A stretch of DNA of 36,345 nucleotides from Bacillus subtilis subsp. subtilis (GTDB lineage Bacteria > Pseudomonadota > Gammaproteobacteria > Xanthomonadales > Xanthomonadaceae), in assembly GCA_021733645.1 (NCBI GenBank), contig JAHREJ010000045.1:1-36345 (forward strand), written 5' to 3'. Shown piece after piece: positions 1 through 8,500 of this stretch (its first letter is position 1; each line of letters opens with the position of its first letter). The position numbers and the translations under genes were made by a program. Below the pieces are notes generated by a model that made no database searches, had not been told where the DNA came from, and saw only the letters and a program-made list of their open reading frames with translations.

Positions 1-118
1 GGACATTTGCACAGGGGCCTGCCGGCCGCCAAGGGGCCCTCACGCTCGCGGCAGGCCCGAGCGGAGACAGCGCTACGATCCACAACGAGGCGTCTCCCGG
101 AGTTGGGCGAAGAACCAC

Positions 119-149
119 AAAAAAGCCCCGGCTCGCGCCGGGGCTTTTT
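119..149. terminator. Bidirectional intrinsic terminator
   Basis: A perfect 11-bp inverted repeat (121-131 with 138-148, arms AAAAGCCCCGG/CCGGGGCTTTT) encloses a 6-nt loop. It has a T-run on the plus strand and an equal T-run on the minus strand. It lies 24 bp beyond the stop codon of the minus-strand RND pump gene, so it most likely ends the tetR-MFP-RND transcript and anything arriving from the left. Bases 1-118 hold no gene I can recognise. Confidence 0.9.
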
Positions 150-172
150 CGTTTCAGCGCCTCACCGCCGGA

Positions 173-3100
173 TCAACGATCCGGACGGTGCGCGGTCGTG
201 CCTTCGCTCTGGCGCTCCAGGAACTCCTTGGACGGCTCGTCCAGCTTGTCGCCCAGCATGCGCCGGACCACGATGAAGAACACCGGAATCATCAGCAGGC
301 CCAGGAAGGTGGCGAACACCATGCCGCCGATCACGCCGGTACCGATCGCGTGGCGGGCATTGGCGCCCGCACCGGTGGAAATGGCCATCGGCACCACGCC
401 CAGGATGAAGGCGAAGGAGGTCATCAGGATCGGGCGGAAGCGCAGGCGCGAGGCCTCGATGGTGGCTTCGCGCAGGCTCTTGCCGGCGGCCCGCTGCTCC
501 ACCGCGAACTCCACGATCAGGATGGCGTTCTTGGCCGCCAGACCAATCACGGTGATCAGGCCGATCTTGAAGTACAGATCGTTGGGCAGGCCGCGGGCCA
601 GCGAGAATGCCAGCGCACCGAGCACGCCCAGCGGCACCACCAGCAGCACCGCCACCGGGATCGACCAGCTTTCATACAGCGCGGCCAGGCACAGGAACAC
701 CACCACGATGGACAGCACCAGCAGCAGCGTGGCCGCGTTGCCGGCCAGGATTTCCTGGTAGCTCATGCCCGACCAGTCGTAGCCGAAGCCGGCCGGCAGA
801 TCGTCGCTGACAATCCGCTCCATCGCCTGCATCGCCTCACCCGAGCTGCGCCCCGGTGCCTGCGAACCGACGATGTTCACCGCCGAGTAGCCGTTGTAGC
901 GGCTCAGCGATGGCGGGGCGGACATCCACTCGGACTTCACCACGGTGCTCAACGGGATCATCGCCGGGGTGCCGTCTGCGTTGGTCTGCAGGCTGCTGGG
1001 CGTGTAGAAGCTGTTGAGCGATTCGGCACCGGTGCGGTACGGACCATCGGCCTGCATGGTCACGCGCTTGATGCGGCCTTCGTAGAAGAAGTCGTTGACG
1101 TACACCGGGGCCAGCATCAGCTGGATGGTGCTGTACACGTCCGACACCGACAGCCCCATCGTCTGGGCCTGCACGCGGTCCACGTGCAACTGCAGCTGCG
1201 GGGCGTTTTCCAGGCCGTTGGGACGCACGCCGGTGAGCAGGTCGCTTTCCTGTGCGGCCTTGCCCAGCAGGATGTTGCGCGCCTGCGTCAGCTGTTCATA
1301 GCCGGCGCCACCCCGGTCCTGCAACCACATGTCAAAGCCGCCGAACTGGCCCAGGCCCTGCACGGTGGGCAGGTTCACCACGAAGATCTGCGCTTCCTTG
1401 ATGCCGTAGAAAGCACCATTCATCTTCTGGATGAACTCGGGCACGGTGACCTTGCGGTCGGCCCACGGCTTGAGGCGGATGAAGCCCATGCCGACGTTTT
1501 CACCCGAACCCACGAAGCTGAAACCGGCCACCTGCAGCATGCCCTCGAACCCTTCCTGGTCCTTGAGCACGCCACGCATCTGCGCAAAGGCGTGGTTGGT
1601 CTGGGCCTTGGTCGAGCCCGGCGGCAACTGCACGATCGCCAGCGCATAGCCCTGGTCTTCCTCGGGCAGGAAGCTGCCCGGCATGCGCGTGAACAGGAAG
1701 CCGCACAGCGCGGTGAGCACCACGAACAGGATCATCCAGCGCGGCGCATGGCGCACCGCCGAGGTGATGTGGCCCACGTAGGTGCCACTGATCTTGTCGT
1801 AGTACTTGTTGAAGGTGCGGTAGACGATGTTGGGCTTGTCGGTGTGGGTCGGCTTGAGGAAGGTCGCGCACAGCGCCGGGGTGAAGCCCAGCGCCAGGAA
1901 CGCCGAGAACGCCATCGCGATGGCGATGGTCAGCGCGAACTGCTTGTAGATTTCGCCGGCCGCACCGCCCTGCAGGGCCGAGGGAATGAACACCGCCGCC
2001 AGCACCACGGTGATGGCCACCACCGCGCCGGTGATCTGGGTCATGGCCTTCTGGGTGGCGGCCTTGGGCGGCAGCTTCTCCTCGGTCATGATGCGTTCGA
2101 CGTTCTCGATCACCACGATCGCGTCATCGACCACGATGCCGATCGCCAGCACCATCGCAAACAAGGTGAGCTGGTTGATGGTGAAGCCGATGATGCTCAT
2201 GCCCAGGAAGGTGCCGAGCAGCGCCACCGGGATGACCAGGGTGGGGATCAGGGTGGCGCGGAAGTTCTGCAGGAAGATCAGCATCACCAGGAACACCAGT
2301 GCCACCGCTTCGATCAGGGTCTTGACCACTTCCTCGATCGAGATCTTGACGAAGGTGGTGCTGTCGTACGGCGAGAACCAGCTCACCCCGGACGGGAAGC
2401 TCGGGGAGAGCTCGTCCATCTTGGCGGTGACCGCATTGGCCACGTTCAGGGCGTTGGCGCCGGGCAGCAGCTGGATGGCGAAGGCACCGGTGGGCTTGCC
2501 GTTGTACTGGGTATCAAAGCCGTAGTTGTTGGCACCGAAGGCAATCCGCGCGATGTCCTTGAGCATCACCCGCGAGCCGTCGGCGTTGGCGCGCAGGATG
2601 ATCTGCTCGAACTGGTCCGGCGAGCTGAAACGACCTTCGGCCGAAACCGTGGCGGTGAAGTAATGGCCTTCCGGCGACGGATCCGAGCCCAGCGAACCGG
2701 CGGCGAACTGCACGTTCTGGTCTTTGATCGCAGCCAGTACCTGGGTGGCCGACAGGCCATACCCCTGCATCTTCTCCGGGTTGAGCCAGATGTTCATGGC
2801 GTACTCGGAACCGAACTGCTGGGTGCTGCCCACGCCGGGAATGCGCGAGATCTGGTCGAGCACGCGCGAACCGACGATGTCGTTGAGCGCGTCACGGTCG
2901 ATCGAGGCGCTGTCGGACTGCAGGGCCACCACCATCAGGAAGCCGGCGTTGGCCTTGGCCACCACCACGCCCTGCTGGGTCACTTCGGTGGGCAGGCGCG
3001 GCGTGGCCAGCGACACCTTGTTCTGCACCTGGACCTGGGCGATGTCCGGATCGGTACCGGTCTCGAAGGTCAGGGTGATCGAGGCGCGGCCGTTGGAAGC

Positions 3101-3346
3101 CGACGAGGAACTGAAGTACAGCAGGTGATCGATACCGGTCAACTGCTGCTCGATCACCTGGGTGACCGACTTTTCGGTGGTGTCGGCGCTGGCGCCGGGA
3201 TAGGTGGCGCTCACCGTCACCTGGGGCGGTGCGATGCTCGGGTAGGACTCCACGCCCAGACCGAGGATCGAGATCACGCCCGAAAGCGAGATCAGGATCG
3301 CGACCACCCAGGCGAATACCGGGTGTTCAATGAAAAATTTAGGCAT
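173..3346 (-). CDS. RND multidrug efflux permease (HAE1/AcrB family)
   Basis: Inner-membrane proton/drug antiporter subunit of a tripartite efflux pump, 1057 aa, the usual length for AcrB/MexB proteins. It begins with the family-typical MPKFFIEHPVFAWV. The proton-relay aspartates fall at D407-D408 in GIVVDDAIVVIENVERIM, the same numbers as in AcrB, and the relay lysine lies near residue 939 in AAKNAILIVEF. Two large periplasmic porter loops and twelve membrane helices are expected from the family. It is the last gene of a tetR-MFP-RND operon, 15 bp after the adaptor gene. No outer-membrane channel gene follows before the terminator at 119-149, so it probably uses a TolC/OprM-like channel encoded elsewhere. 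Stenotrophomonas has several Sme pumps. Some, such as SmeGH, also lack a linked channel gene, but I cannot assign which one this is. Confidence 0.96.
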   Translation of the reverse strand: MPKFFIEHPVFAWVVAILISLSGVISILGLGVESYPSIAPPQVTVSATYPGASADTTEKSVTQVIEQQLTGIDHLLYFSSSSASNGRASITLTFETGTDPDIAQVQVQNKVSLATPRLPTEVTQQGVVVAKANAGFLMVVALQSDSASIDRDALNDIVGSRVLDQISRIPGVGSTQQFGSEYAMNIWLNPEKMQGYGLSATQVLAAIKDQNVQFAAGSLGSDPSPEGHYFTATVSAEGRFSSPDQFEQIILRANADGSRVMLKDIARIAFGANNYGFDTQYNGKPTGAFAIQLLPGANALNVANAVTAKMDELSPSFPSGVSWFSPYDSTTFVKISIEEVVKTLIEAVALVFLVMLIFLQNFRATLIPTLVIPVALLGTFLGMSIIGFTINQLTLFAMVLAIGIVVDDAIVVIENVERIMTEEKLPPKAATQKAMTQITGAVVAITVVLAAVFIPSALQGGAAGEIYKQFALTIAIAMAFSAFLALGFTPALCATFLKPTHTDKPNIVYRTFNKYYDKISGTYVGHITSAVRHAPRWMILFVVLTALCGFLFTRMPGSFLPEEDQGYALAIVQLPPGSTKAQTNHAFAQMRGVLKDQEGFEGMLQVAGFSFVGSGENVGMGFIRLKPWADRKVTVPEFIQKMNGAFYGIKEAQIFVVNLPTVQGLGQFGGFDMWLQDRGGAGYEQLTQARNILLGKAAQESDLLTGVRPNGLENAPQLQLHVDRVQAQTMGLSVSDVYSTIQLMLAPVYVNDFFYEGRIKRVTMQADGPYRTGAESLNSFYTPSSLQTNADGTPAMIPLSTVVKSEWMSAPPSLSRYNGYSAVNIVGSQAPGRSSGEAMQAMERIVSDDLPAGFGYDWSGMSYQEILAGNAATLLLVLSIVVVFLCLAALYESWSIPVAVLLVVPLGVLGALAFSLARGLPNDLYFKIGLITVIGLAAKNAILIVEFAVEQRAAGKSLREATIEASRLRFRPILMTSFAFILGVVPMAISTGAGANARHAIGTGVIGGMVFATFLGLLMIPVFFIVVRRMLGDKLDEPSKEFLERQSEGTTAHRPDR

Positions 3347-3361
3347 GACGGACGGTTCCCG

Positions 3362-4627
3362 TTATTGCTTGTTCGATTCAGCAGCGGGGGCCGCGTCGGC
3401 CTTGTCGGCGGTCGCATCGGCCGGCTTGGCGGCAGCATCGGGCTTGGCCGCCGCAGGCGCGGCGCCGGCAGCAGCCGGGGCCTGGCCATTGCCATTGGCG
3501 CTGGCCGGATCCCACGGCTTGGCGGACGCCGGGGCGCCTTCCTTGACCTTCTGCACGCCGGCCACGATCACCTGGTCGCCGGCTTCAAGGCCGCCGCTGA
3601 CCAGCCAGTTGCCGCCTTGCTGGCCTTCGCTCTTGACGTTCTTGCGGGCCACCTTGCCGTCCTTGCCGACCACCAGCACGTAGCCGCCGGTGGTGTCGCG
3701 CTGCAGCGCCTGCAGTGGCACCAGGTAGGCGTTGTTGCGCTCCCCCAGGGTTGCCTGGAAGCTGACGAAGGCGCCCGGCAGCAGGATCTGCTGCGGGTTG
3801 GGCAGCACCGCGCGCAGCGAGACCGCGCCGGTGGTGGGGTCAACCGTGGTGGAGGCGAAGTCCAGCGTACCGGGCTGGTCGTAGACGGTGCCGTCAGACA
3901 GCTTGACCTGCACGGTGGACTTGCCATCACCGCTCAGGGCCAGCTGGCCCTTGGCCTGGGCCGCGCGCATCTGGGTCAGCTCGTCCACGCTCATCGAGAA
4001 GTTCACATACAGCGGGTCCAGCTGGTCCACGGTGGTCAGCAGGGTCACATCGCCCTGGCCAACCAGCGCACCTTCGGTGACCTGCTGCTTGCCGGCGCGG
4101 CCGCTGATCGGCGCGGTCACTTCGGCGTAGCCGAGGTTGATCTTGGCGCTGGTCAGTGCGGCCTGGGCCTGCTGCACGGCCGCAGCGGCGGTGCGCTCGG
4201 TGGCTTCGGCGGCGTCCAGGTCCGACCGGGACACGTACTTCTGCGGGGCCAGCGAACGGGCGCGGTTGGCCGCCGCCTTGGCGTTGGCGTAGGTGGCCTG
4301 GGCCGAAGCCAGCTCGGCCTGGGAGGCATTCAACGAGGCGCGCAGCGGGGCCGGGTCGATCAGGAACAGGACCTGGCCCTGCTTGACGTCGGCGCCTTCC
4401 TGGTAAACGCGCTTGAGCAGCACGCCGGGGACGCGGGCGCGCACATCGGCACTGCGGAAGGGCGACAGCCGGCCGACCAGCTCACGCTGCAGCGGCAGGG
4501 TCTGCGGCTTGGCTTCGATCACGCCCACTTCCGGCGGCGGGGGCGTCTGCTGCTCTGGCTTCTTGCAGGCGGTCAACGCAACAGCAACTGCGCACGTCAG
4601 GGCAAGGGTGCGGAGTGGGGCGATCAT
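3362..4627 (-). CDS. RND efflux periplasmic adaptor lipoprotein (AcrA/MexA family)
   Basis: Membrane-fusion protein of 421 aa that links the RND permease to the outer-membrane channel. The N-terminus is a lipoprotein signal with lipobox LTAC, giving lipidated Cys21. It is followed by the barrel-sandwich (biotinyl-lipoyl) half near residues 60-75 and 165-200, an alpha-hairpin rich in Ala and Gln between them, and beta-barrel and membrane-proximal domains to about residue 365. The start ATG overlaps the TGA of the TetR gene by one base (TGATG), which implies translational coupling. The last ~55 residues (from about SAKPWDPAS) are an Ala/Pro/Lys-rich low-complexity tail, longer than in AcrA and of unknown purpose. 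Confidence 0.95.
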   Translation of the reverse strand: MIAPLRTLALTCAVAVALTACKKPEQQTPPPPEVGVIEAKPQTLPLQRELVGRLSPFRSADVRARVPGVLLKRVYQEGADVKQGQVLFLIDPAPLRASLNASQAELASAQATYANAKAAANRARSLAPQKYVSRSDLDAAEATERTAAAAVQQAQAALTSAKINLGYAEVTAPISGRAGKQQVTEGALVGQGDVTLLTTVDQLDPLYVNFSMSVDELTQMRAAQAKGQLALSGDGKSTVQVKLSDGTVYDQPGTLDFASTTVDPTTGAVSLRAVLPNPQQILLPGAFVSFQATLGERNNAYLVPLQALQRDTTGGYVLVVGKDGKVARKNVKSEGQQGGNWLVSGGLEAGDQVIVAGVQKVKEGAPASAKPWDPASANGNGQAPAAAGAAPAAAKPDAAAKPADATADKADAAPAAESNKQ

Positions 4628-5286
4628 CAGGAAAAACTCCGGTGTTGGTTTGAATGCAAAGCCGTGGCGGTCTCCGGCGTAGCGAACGCGCGCAGGAAGC
4701 TGTCAACGGAGAATTCTGCCCAGCGGCGGCGCACGGCGGCGTCGGTACGATGGGGGGTATGGAAACGCTGCTTCTCGAGATCCAGACCGGCGATCATGCT
4801 CAATAGCAGTTCTGCCATGAAGTGCGGGTCGTCATGCCCGAGCTGGCCGAGCGCGCAGCGCTGCTCAAGCCATTCAGCAACGTGAAGAAGCAGTGCGCCC
4901 GCCCCGTCCTGGTACAGCGCGCGGGCCTCCTGCGGGAACTGCCCCGAGTCGGCAGCGATCAGGCGGCGGGCCTGGACCACGTGCGGCTGGTTGGAATGTT
5001 CCAGGTAGTCGCTGGCGAACTGCAGCAGGCTGCCGCGCAGGTCGCCCTGGTCCAGGCTGTGCAGCCCGGCGGTGGCGCGGCTGACATGCCGCTGCATCAC
5101 CCGGCGCAGCAGTTCCTGCTTGCTGCCGTAACGGCTGTAAAGGGTCTGCTTGGAACACCCGGCCTGCTGGGCCACCGCTTCCATGCTGATCTGCATGCCC
5201 TGGGAGGCGAACAGGTCGCGCACGGCATCGAACACGCGCTGGTCGCGCGCATCCAGGGGGCTGGCGGCGGGGTGTGGGGGAGTCAC
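4627..5286 (-). CDS. TetR/AcrR-family transcriptional regulator
   Basis: Repressor-type regulator of 219 aa. The N-terminal helix-turn-helix spans about residues 33-60 and includes AVAQQAGCSKQTLYSRYGSK, a classic TetR signature. The C-terminal ligand-binding half is variable and gives no clue to the inducer. Unlike acrR or smeT, which are divergent from their pumps, this gene is the first cistron of the same transcript as the MFP and RND genes and overlaps the MFP start by one base. The likely role is autoregulation of the whole operon in response to pump substrates. That is inference from context. Confidence 0.92.
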   Translation of the reverse strand: MTPPHPAASPLDARDQRVFDAVRDLFASQGMQISMEAVAQQAGCSKQTLYSRYGSKQELLRRVMQRHVSRATAGLHSLDQGDLRGSLLQFASDYLEHSNQPHVVQARRLIAADSGQFPQEARALYQDGAGALLLHVAEWLEQRCALGQLGHDDPHFMAELLLSMIAGLDLEKQRFHTPHRTDAAVRRRWAEFSVDSFLRAFATPETATALHSNQHRSFS

Positions 5287-5290
5287 GCGG

Positions 5291-5322
5291 TGGACTATAC
5301 CGTCCAGTTCAGAATTGGAGAA
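5291..5322 (-). promoter_or_regulatory. Candidate promoter and operator of the tetR-MFP-RND operon
   Basis: On the minus strand a -10-like TATAGT (5294-5299) lies 17 bp from a weak -35 TTCTCC (5317-5322). The -10 box is embedded in the inverted repeat TGGAC-N6-GTCCA (5291-5306), immediately before the TetR start codon. A palindrome over the -10 fits TetR-type autorepression. The arms are short and the -35 is poor, so this is tentative. Confidence 0.35.
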
Positions 5323-5549
5323 GCCTTGTGTTTACCGCCGATCTGATCGTCATCTTCAAGTTGCCACGGAAGTGGCCGATGCTGCGTTGCGGGGAAACCC
5401 GATGCGACGTTCCGTACCTGTGCGGATTGACCATCGTGATGTAAACGCCACCCAACCCGAATGACCTTATTCCGTCCTGCAGCAAGGTATTTTTGTGCGG
5501 TGGGCCTACAATTTCATTTTCCCAACTGAGCAACACGCACCGCTCCGTC

Positions 5550-8500
5550 ATGAAATCGCAGAAACCAGCAGCCAAGACCGTGAAAAACAAATCCAAACCA
5601 GCCGATACGCAGACTGTTTCGCCAGTGGGCTTCTCGCTGGAGCCGGTGTACACGGCCTTGCGCAAGCGCTACCCGTCGGCCGGGCAGGCCGAGGCCGTAG
5701 CTTTCGCCGCCGACTTCTACAAGCGCATGGAGGCCGACGAGTTCCCGCACCACACCGTCGAGGAGTGGGCCGCGCTGGCCGCCGACACGCTGGAGTTTGC
5801 GCGTGTGCGCAAGTCCGGCAAGGCCAACGTGCGTGTGTTCAACCCGACCCTCAAGGGCAACGGGTGGGAATCGCCGCATACCGTGCTGCAGATCGTCAAT
5901 GACGACATGCCGTTCCTGGTCGACACGGTCACCATGTCGCTGGCCGAGCATGGCATCGGCGTGCACGTGCTGGGCCACCCGGTGATCCGTTTCGGGCGCG
6001 ACAAGGCCGGCAAGCTGGGCAACGTTGGCGAAGGTAACGCCGAGTCGGTGATGCTGCTGGAAATCGACCGCCAGCCGGCCGAGGCGATGGCCGATGTTGA
6101 ACAGGCCATCATCAAGGCGCTGGACGAGGTGCGTGCCATCGTCGGCGACTGGGAGGCGATGCGCAGCAAGGCCAGGAGCCTGGCTGAGGACCTCGGTACC
6201 CGCCAGCTTCCCATCGACGCGGCCTCGCGTGCCGAAGCGCAGGAATTCCTGCGCTGGGCCGCCGACAACCACTTCACCTTCTTCGGCTACCGCGAATACC
6301 GCGTGGAGAAGCAGGGCAAGGAAGAAGTGCTGGCCCCGCTCAATGAAACCGGCCTGGGCCTGATGCGCGGCAAGGACAAGTCCGCCGCGCGTCCGGTCAA
6401 GACCCTGGCCGCGCAGGGCCTCAACGCCACCACCGGGTTGAAGGACGCGTTGATCCTGACCAAGACCAATGCCCGTTCGCGCGTGCACCGCGCCGGCTAC
6501 ATGGACTATATCGGCGTGCTGGAATTTGACGCCAAGGGCAAGATCATCGGCGAACAGCGCTTCCTGGGCCTGTTCACCTCCAGCGCCTACAACCGCCGCC
6601 CGTGGGAAATTCCGCTGGTGCGCCAGCGCCACGAATACGTGATGACCCAGTCCGGCCTGGCGCCGAGCAGCCACAGCGGCAAGGCGCTGCGCCACATCCT
6701 GGAAACCCTGCCGCGCGAAGAACTGTTCCAGTCCAGCGAGGACGAACTGTTCCGCACCGCGATGGGCGTGCTGGGCCTGCAGGAGCGCGTGCGCAGCCGC
6801 CTGTTCCTGCGCCGCGACAAGTACAGCCGCTTCATTTCCGCGCTGGTCTACCTGCCGCGCGAACGGTTCAACACCGACGTGCGCCTGCGCATCGAGGCGA
6901 TGCTCAAGGACGCCCTGCAGGGCGAGTACGTGGACAGCTCGGTGGTGCTGGGCGAATCGCCGCTGGCCCAGGTTCACCTGATCGTGCGTCCCAAGGCTGG
7001 CCAGACCCTGGAAGTGGACACCAGCGCGCTGGAACAGAAGCTGGCCCAGGTGCTGCGCAACTGGCAGGACGACCTGCGCGAAGCGCTGGTGGCCCGCCAC
7101 GGTGAAAGCGAAGGCCTGCGCATTGCCGCGCGCATCGGCAAGGCCCTGCCGGCCGGTTACATCGAAGACTCCAGCACCGAGATCGCGGCCAACGATGTCA
7201 GCCAGCTCGACGCGCTGACCGGCCCGGACGACCTGCGCCTGAGCCTGCAGGCCGTGCAGCGCGAAGGTGGCGATGGCCTGCGCCTGAAGCTGTACCGCCA
7301 GCTGGACGACATTCCGCTGTCGGACGCGCTGCCGATGATGGAAAACATGGGCCTGCGCGTGATCGCCGAGCGTCCGTACCGCCTCACGGTGGACAACGCG
7401 CCGGTGTACGTGCAGGACTTCGAAGTGGAATCGGTGGCCGGTGCGATCGACGCGCCGAGCGTGGATGCCGCCTTCGGTGAAACCTTCGCCCGCGTGTGGC
7501 ATGGCGATGCCGAGAACGACGGCTTCAACCGCCTGGTGTTGGCCGCTGGCCTGCATTGGCGCCAGGTGGCCATGCTGCGTGGCTACTGCAAGTACCTGCT
7601 GCAGACCGGCGTGCCGTTCTCGCAGGCCTACGTGGAAGGCACCTTCACCCGTTACCCGCTGCTGGCGCGCCTGCTGGTGGAACTGTTCGAAGCCCGCTTC
7701 GACCCGGCCACGGGCCATGAGGACAAGGACGCCATCGCCGAGGGCCAGGCCCAGCTGCGCGCGCACCTGGCCGTGCTGGCCGGTGGTGACGAGGCCACCC
7801 TGAAAGTGCTCAAGACGGTAGTGGATGCACGCAAGGGCGACCGCAAGGCGCAGATGGACGCCGCGCGCGATGCGCTGCTGAAGCTGATGGACCGCGTCTC
7901 CAGCCTGGATGAAGACCGCATCCTGCGCAGCTTCATGGGCGTGATCGACGCCACCCTGCGCACCAGCTACTACCAGACCGATGCACAGGGCCTGCCGGGC
8001 CACGTGATCAGCTTCAAGTTCGATTCGGCGCTGGTGCCGGACCTGCCCAAGCCGCGCCCGTACCGCGAAATCTTCGTGTATGGCCCGCGCGTGGAAGGTA
8101 CCCACCTGCGCTTCGGTGCGGTGGCCCGTGGTGGCCTGCGCTGGTCGGACCGTCGCGAAGACTTCCGTACCGAAGTGCTGGGCCTGGTCAAGGCGCAGAT
8201 GGTCAAGAACACGGTCATCGTGCCGGTCGGTGCGAAGGGCGGCTTCTTCGCCAAGACCCCGCCGGTGAACGGCGACCGTGATGCGGTGTTCGCCAACGGC
8301 GTGGCCTGCTACAAGCTGTTCATCCAGGGCCTGCTGGACATCACCGACAACATCGTCAACAACAAGATCGTGCCGCCGGTGGACGTGGTCCGCCACGACA
8401 TGGACGACCCGTACCTGGTGGTGGCCGCCGACAAGGGCACCGCGACCTTCTCCGACATCGCCAACGGCCTGGCCATCGCGCACGGCTTCTGGATGGGCGA

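Noticed and set aside
1..118. Possible end of an upstream gene or RNA
   Set aside because: All three plus frames are open but too short to judge, with no recognisable protein or RNA features.
188..4885. Very long open frame (1565 codons) on the plus strand across the efflux genes
   Set aside because: It is antisense to the clear RND, MFP and TetR genes. The His/Gln/Gly/Arg-rich composition is the usual shadow of high-GC coding DNA.
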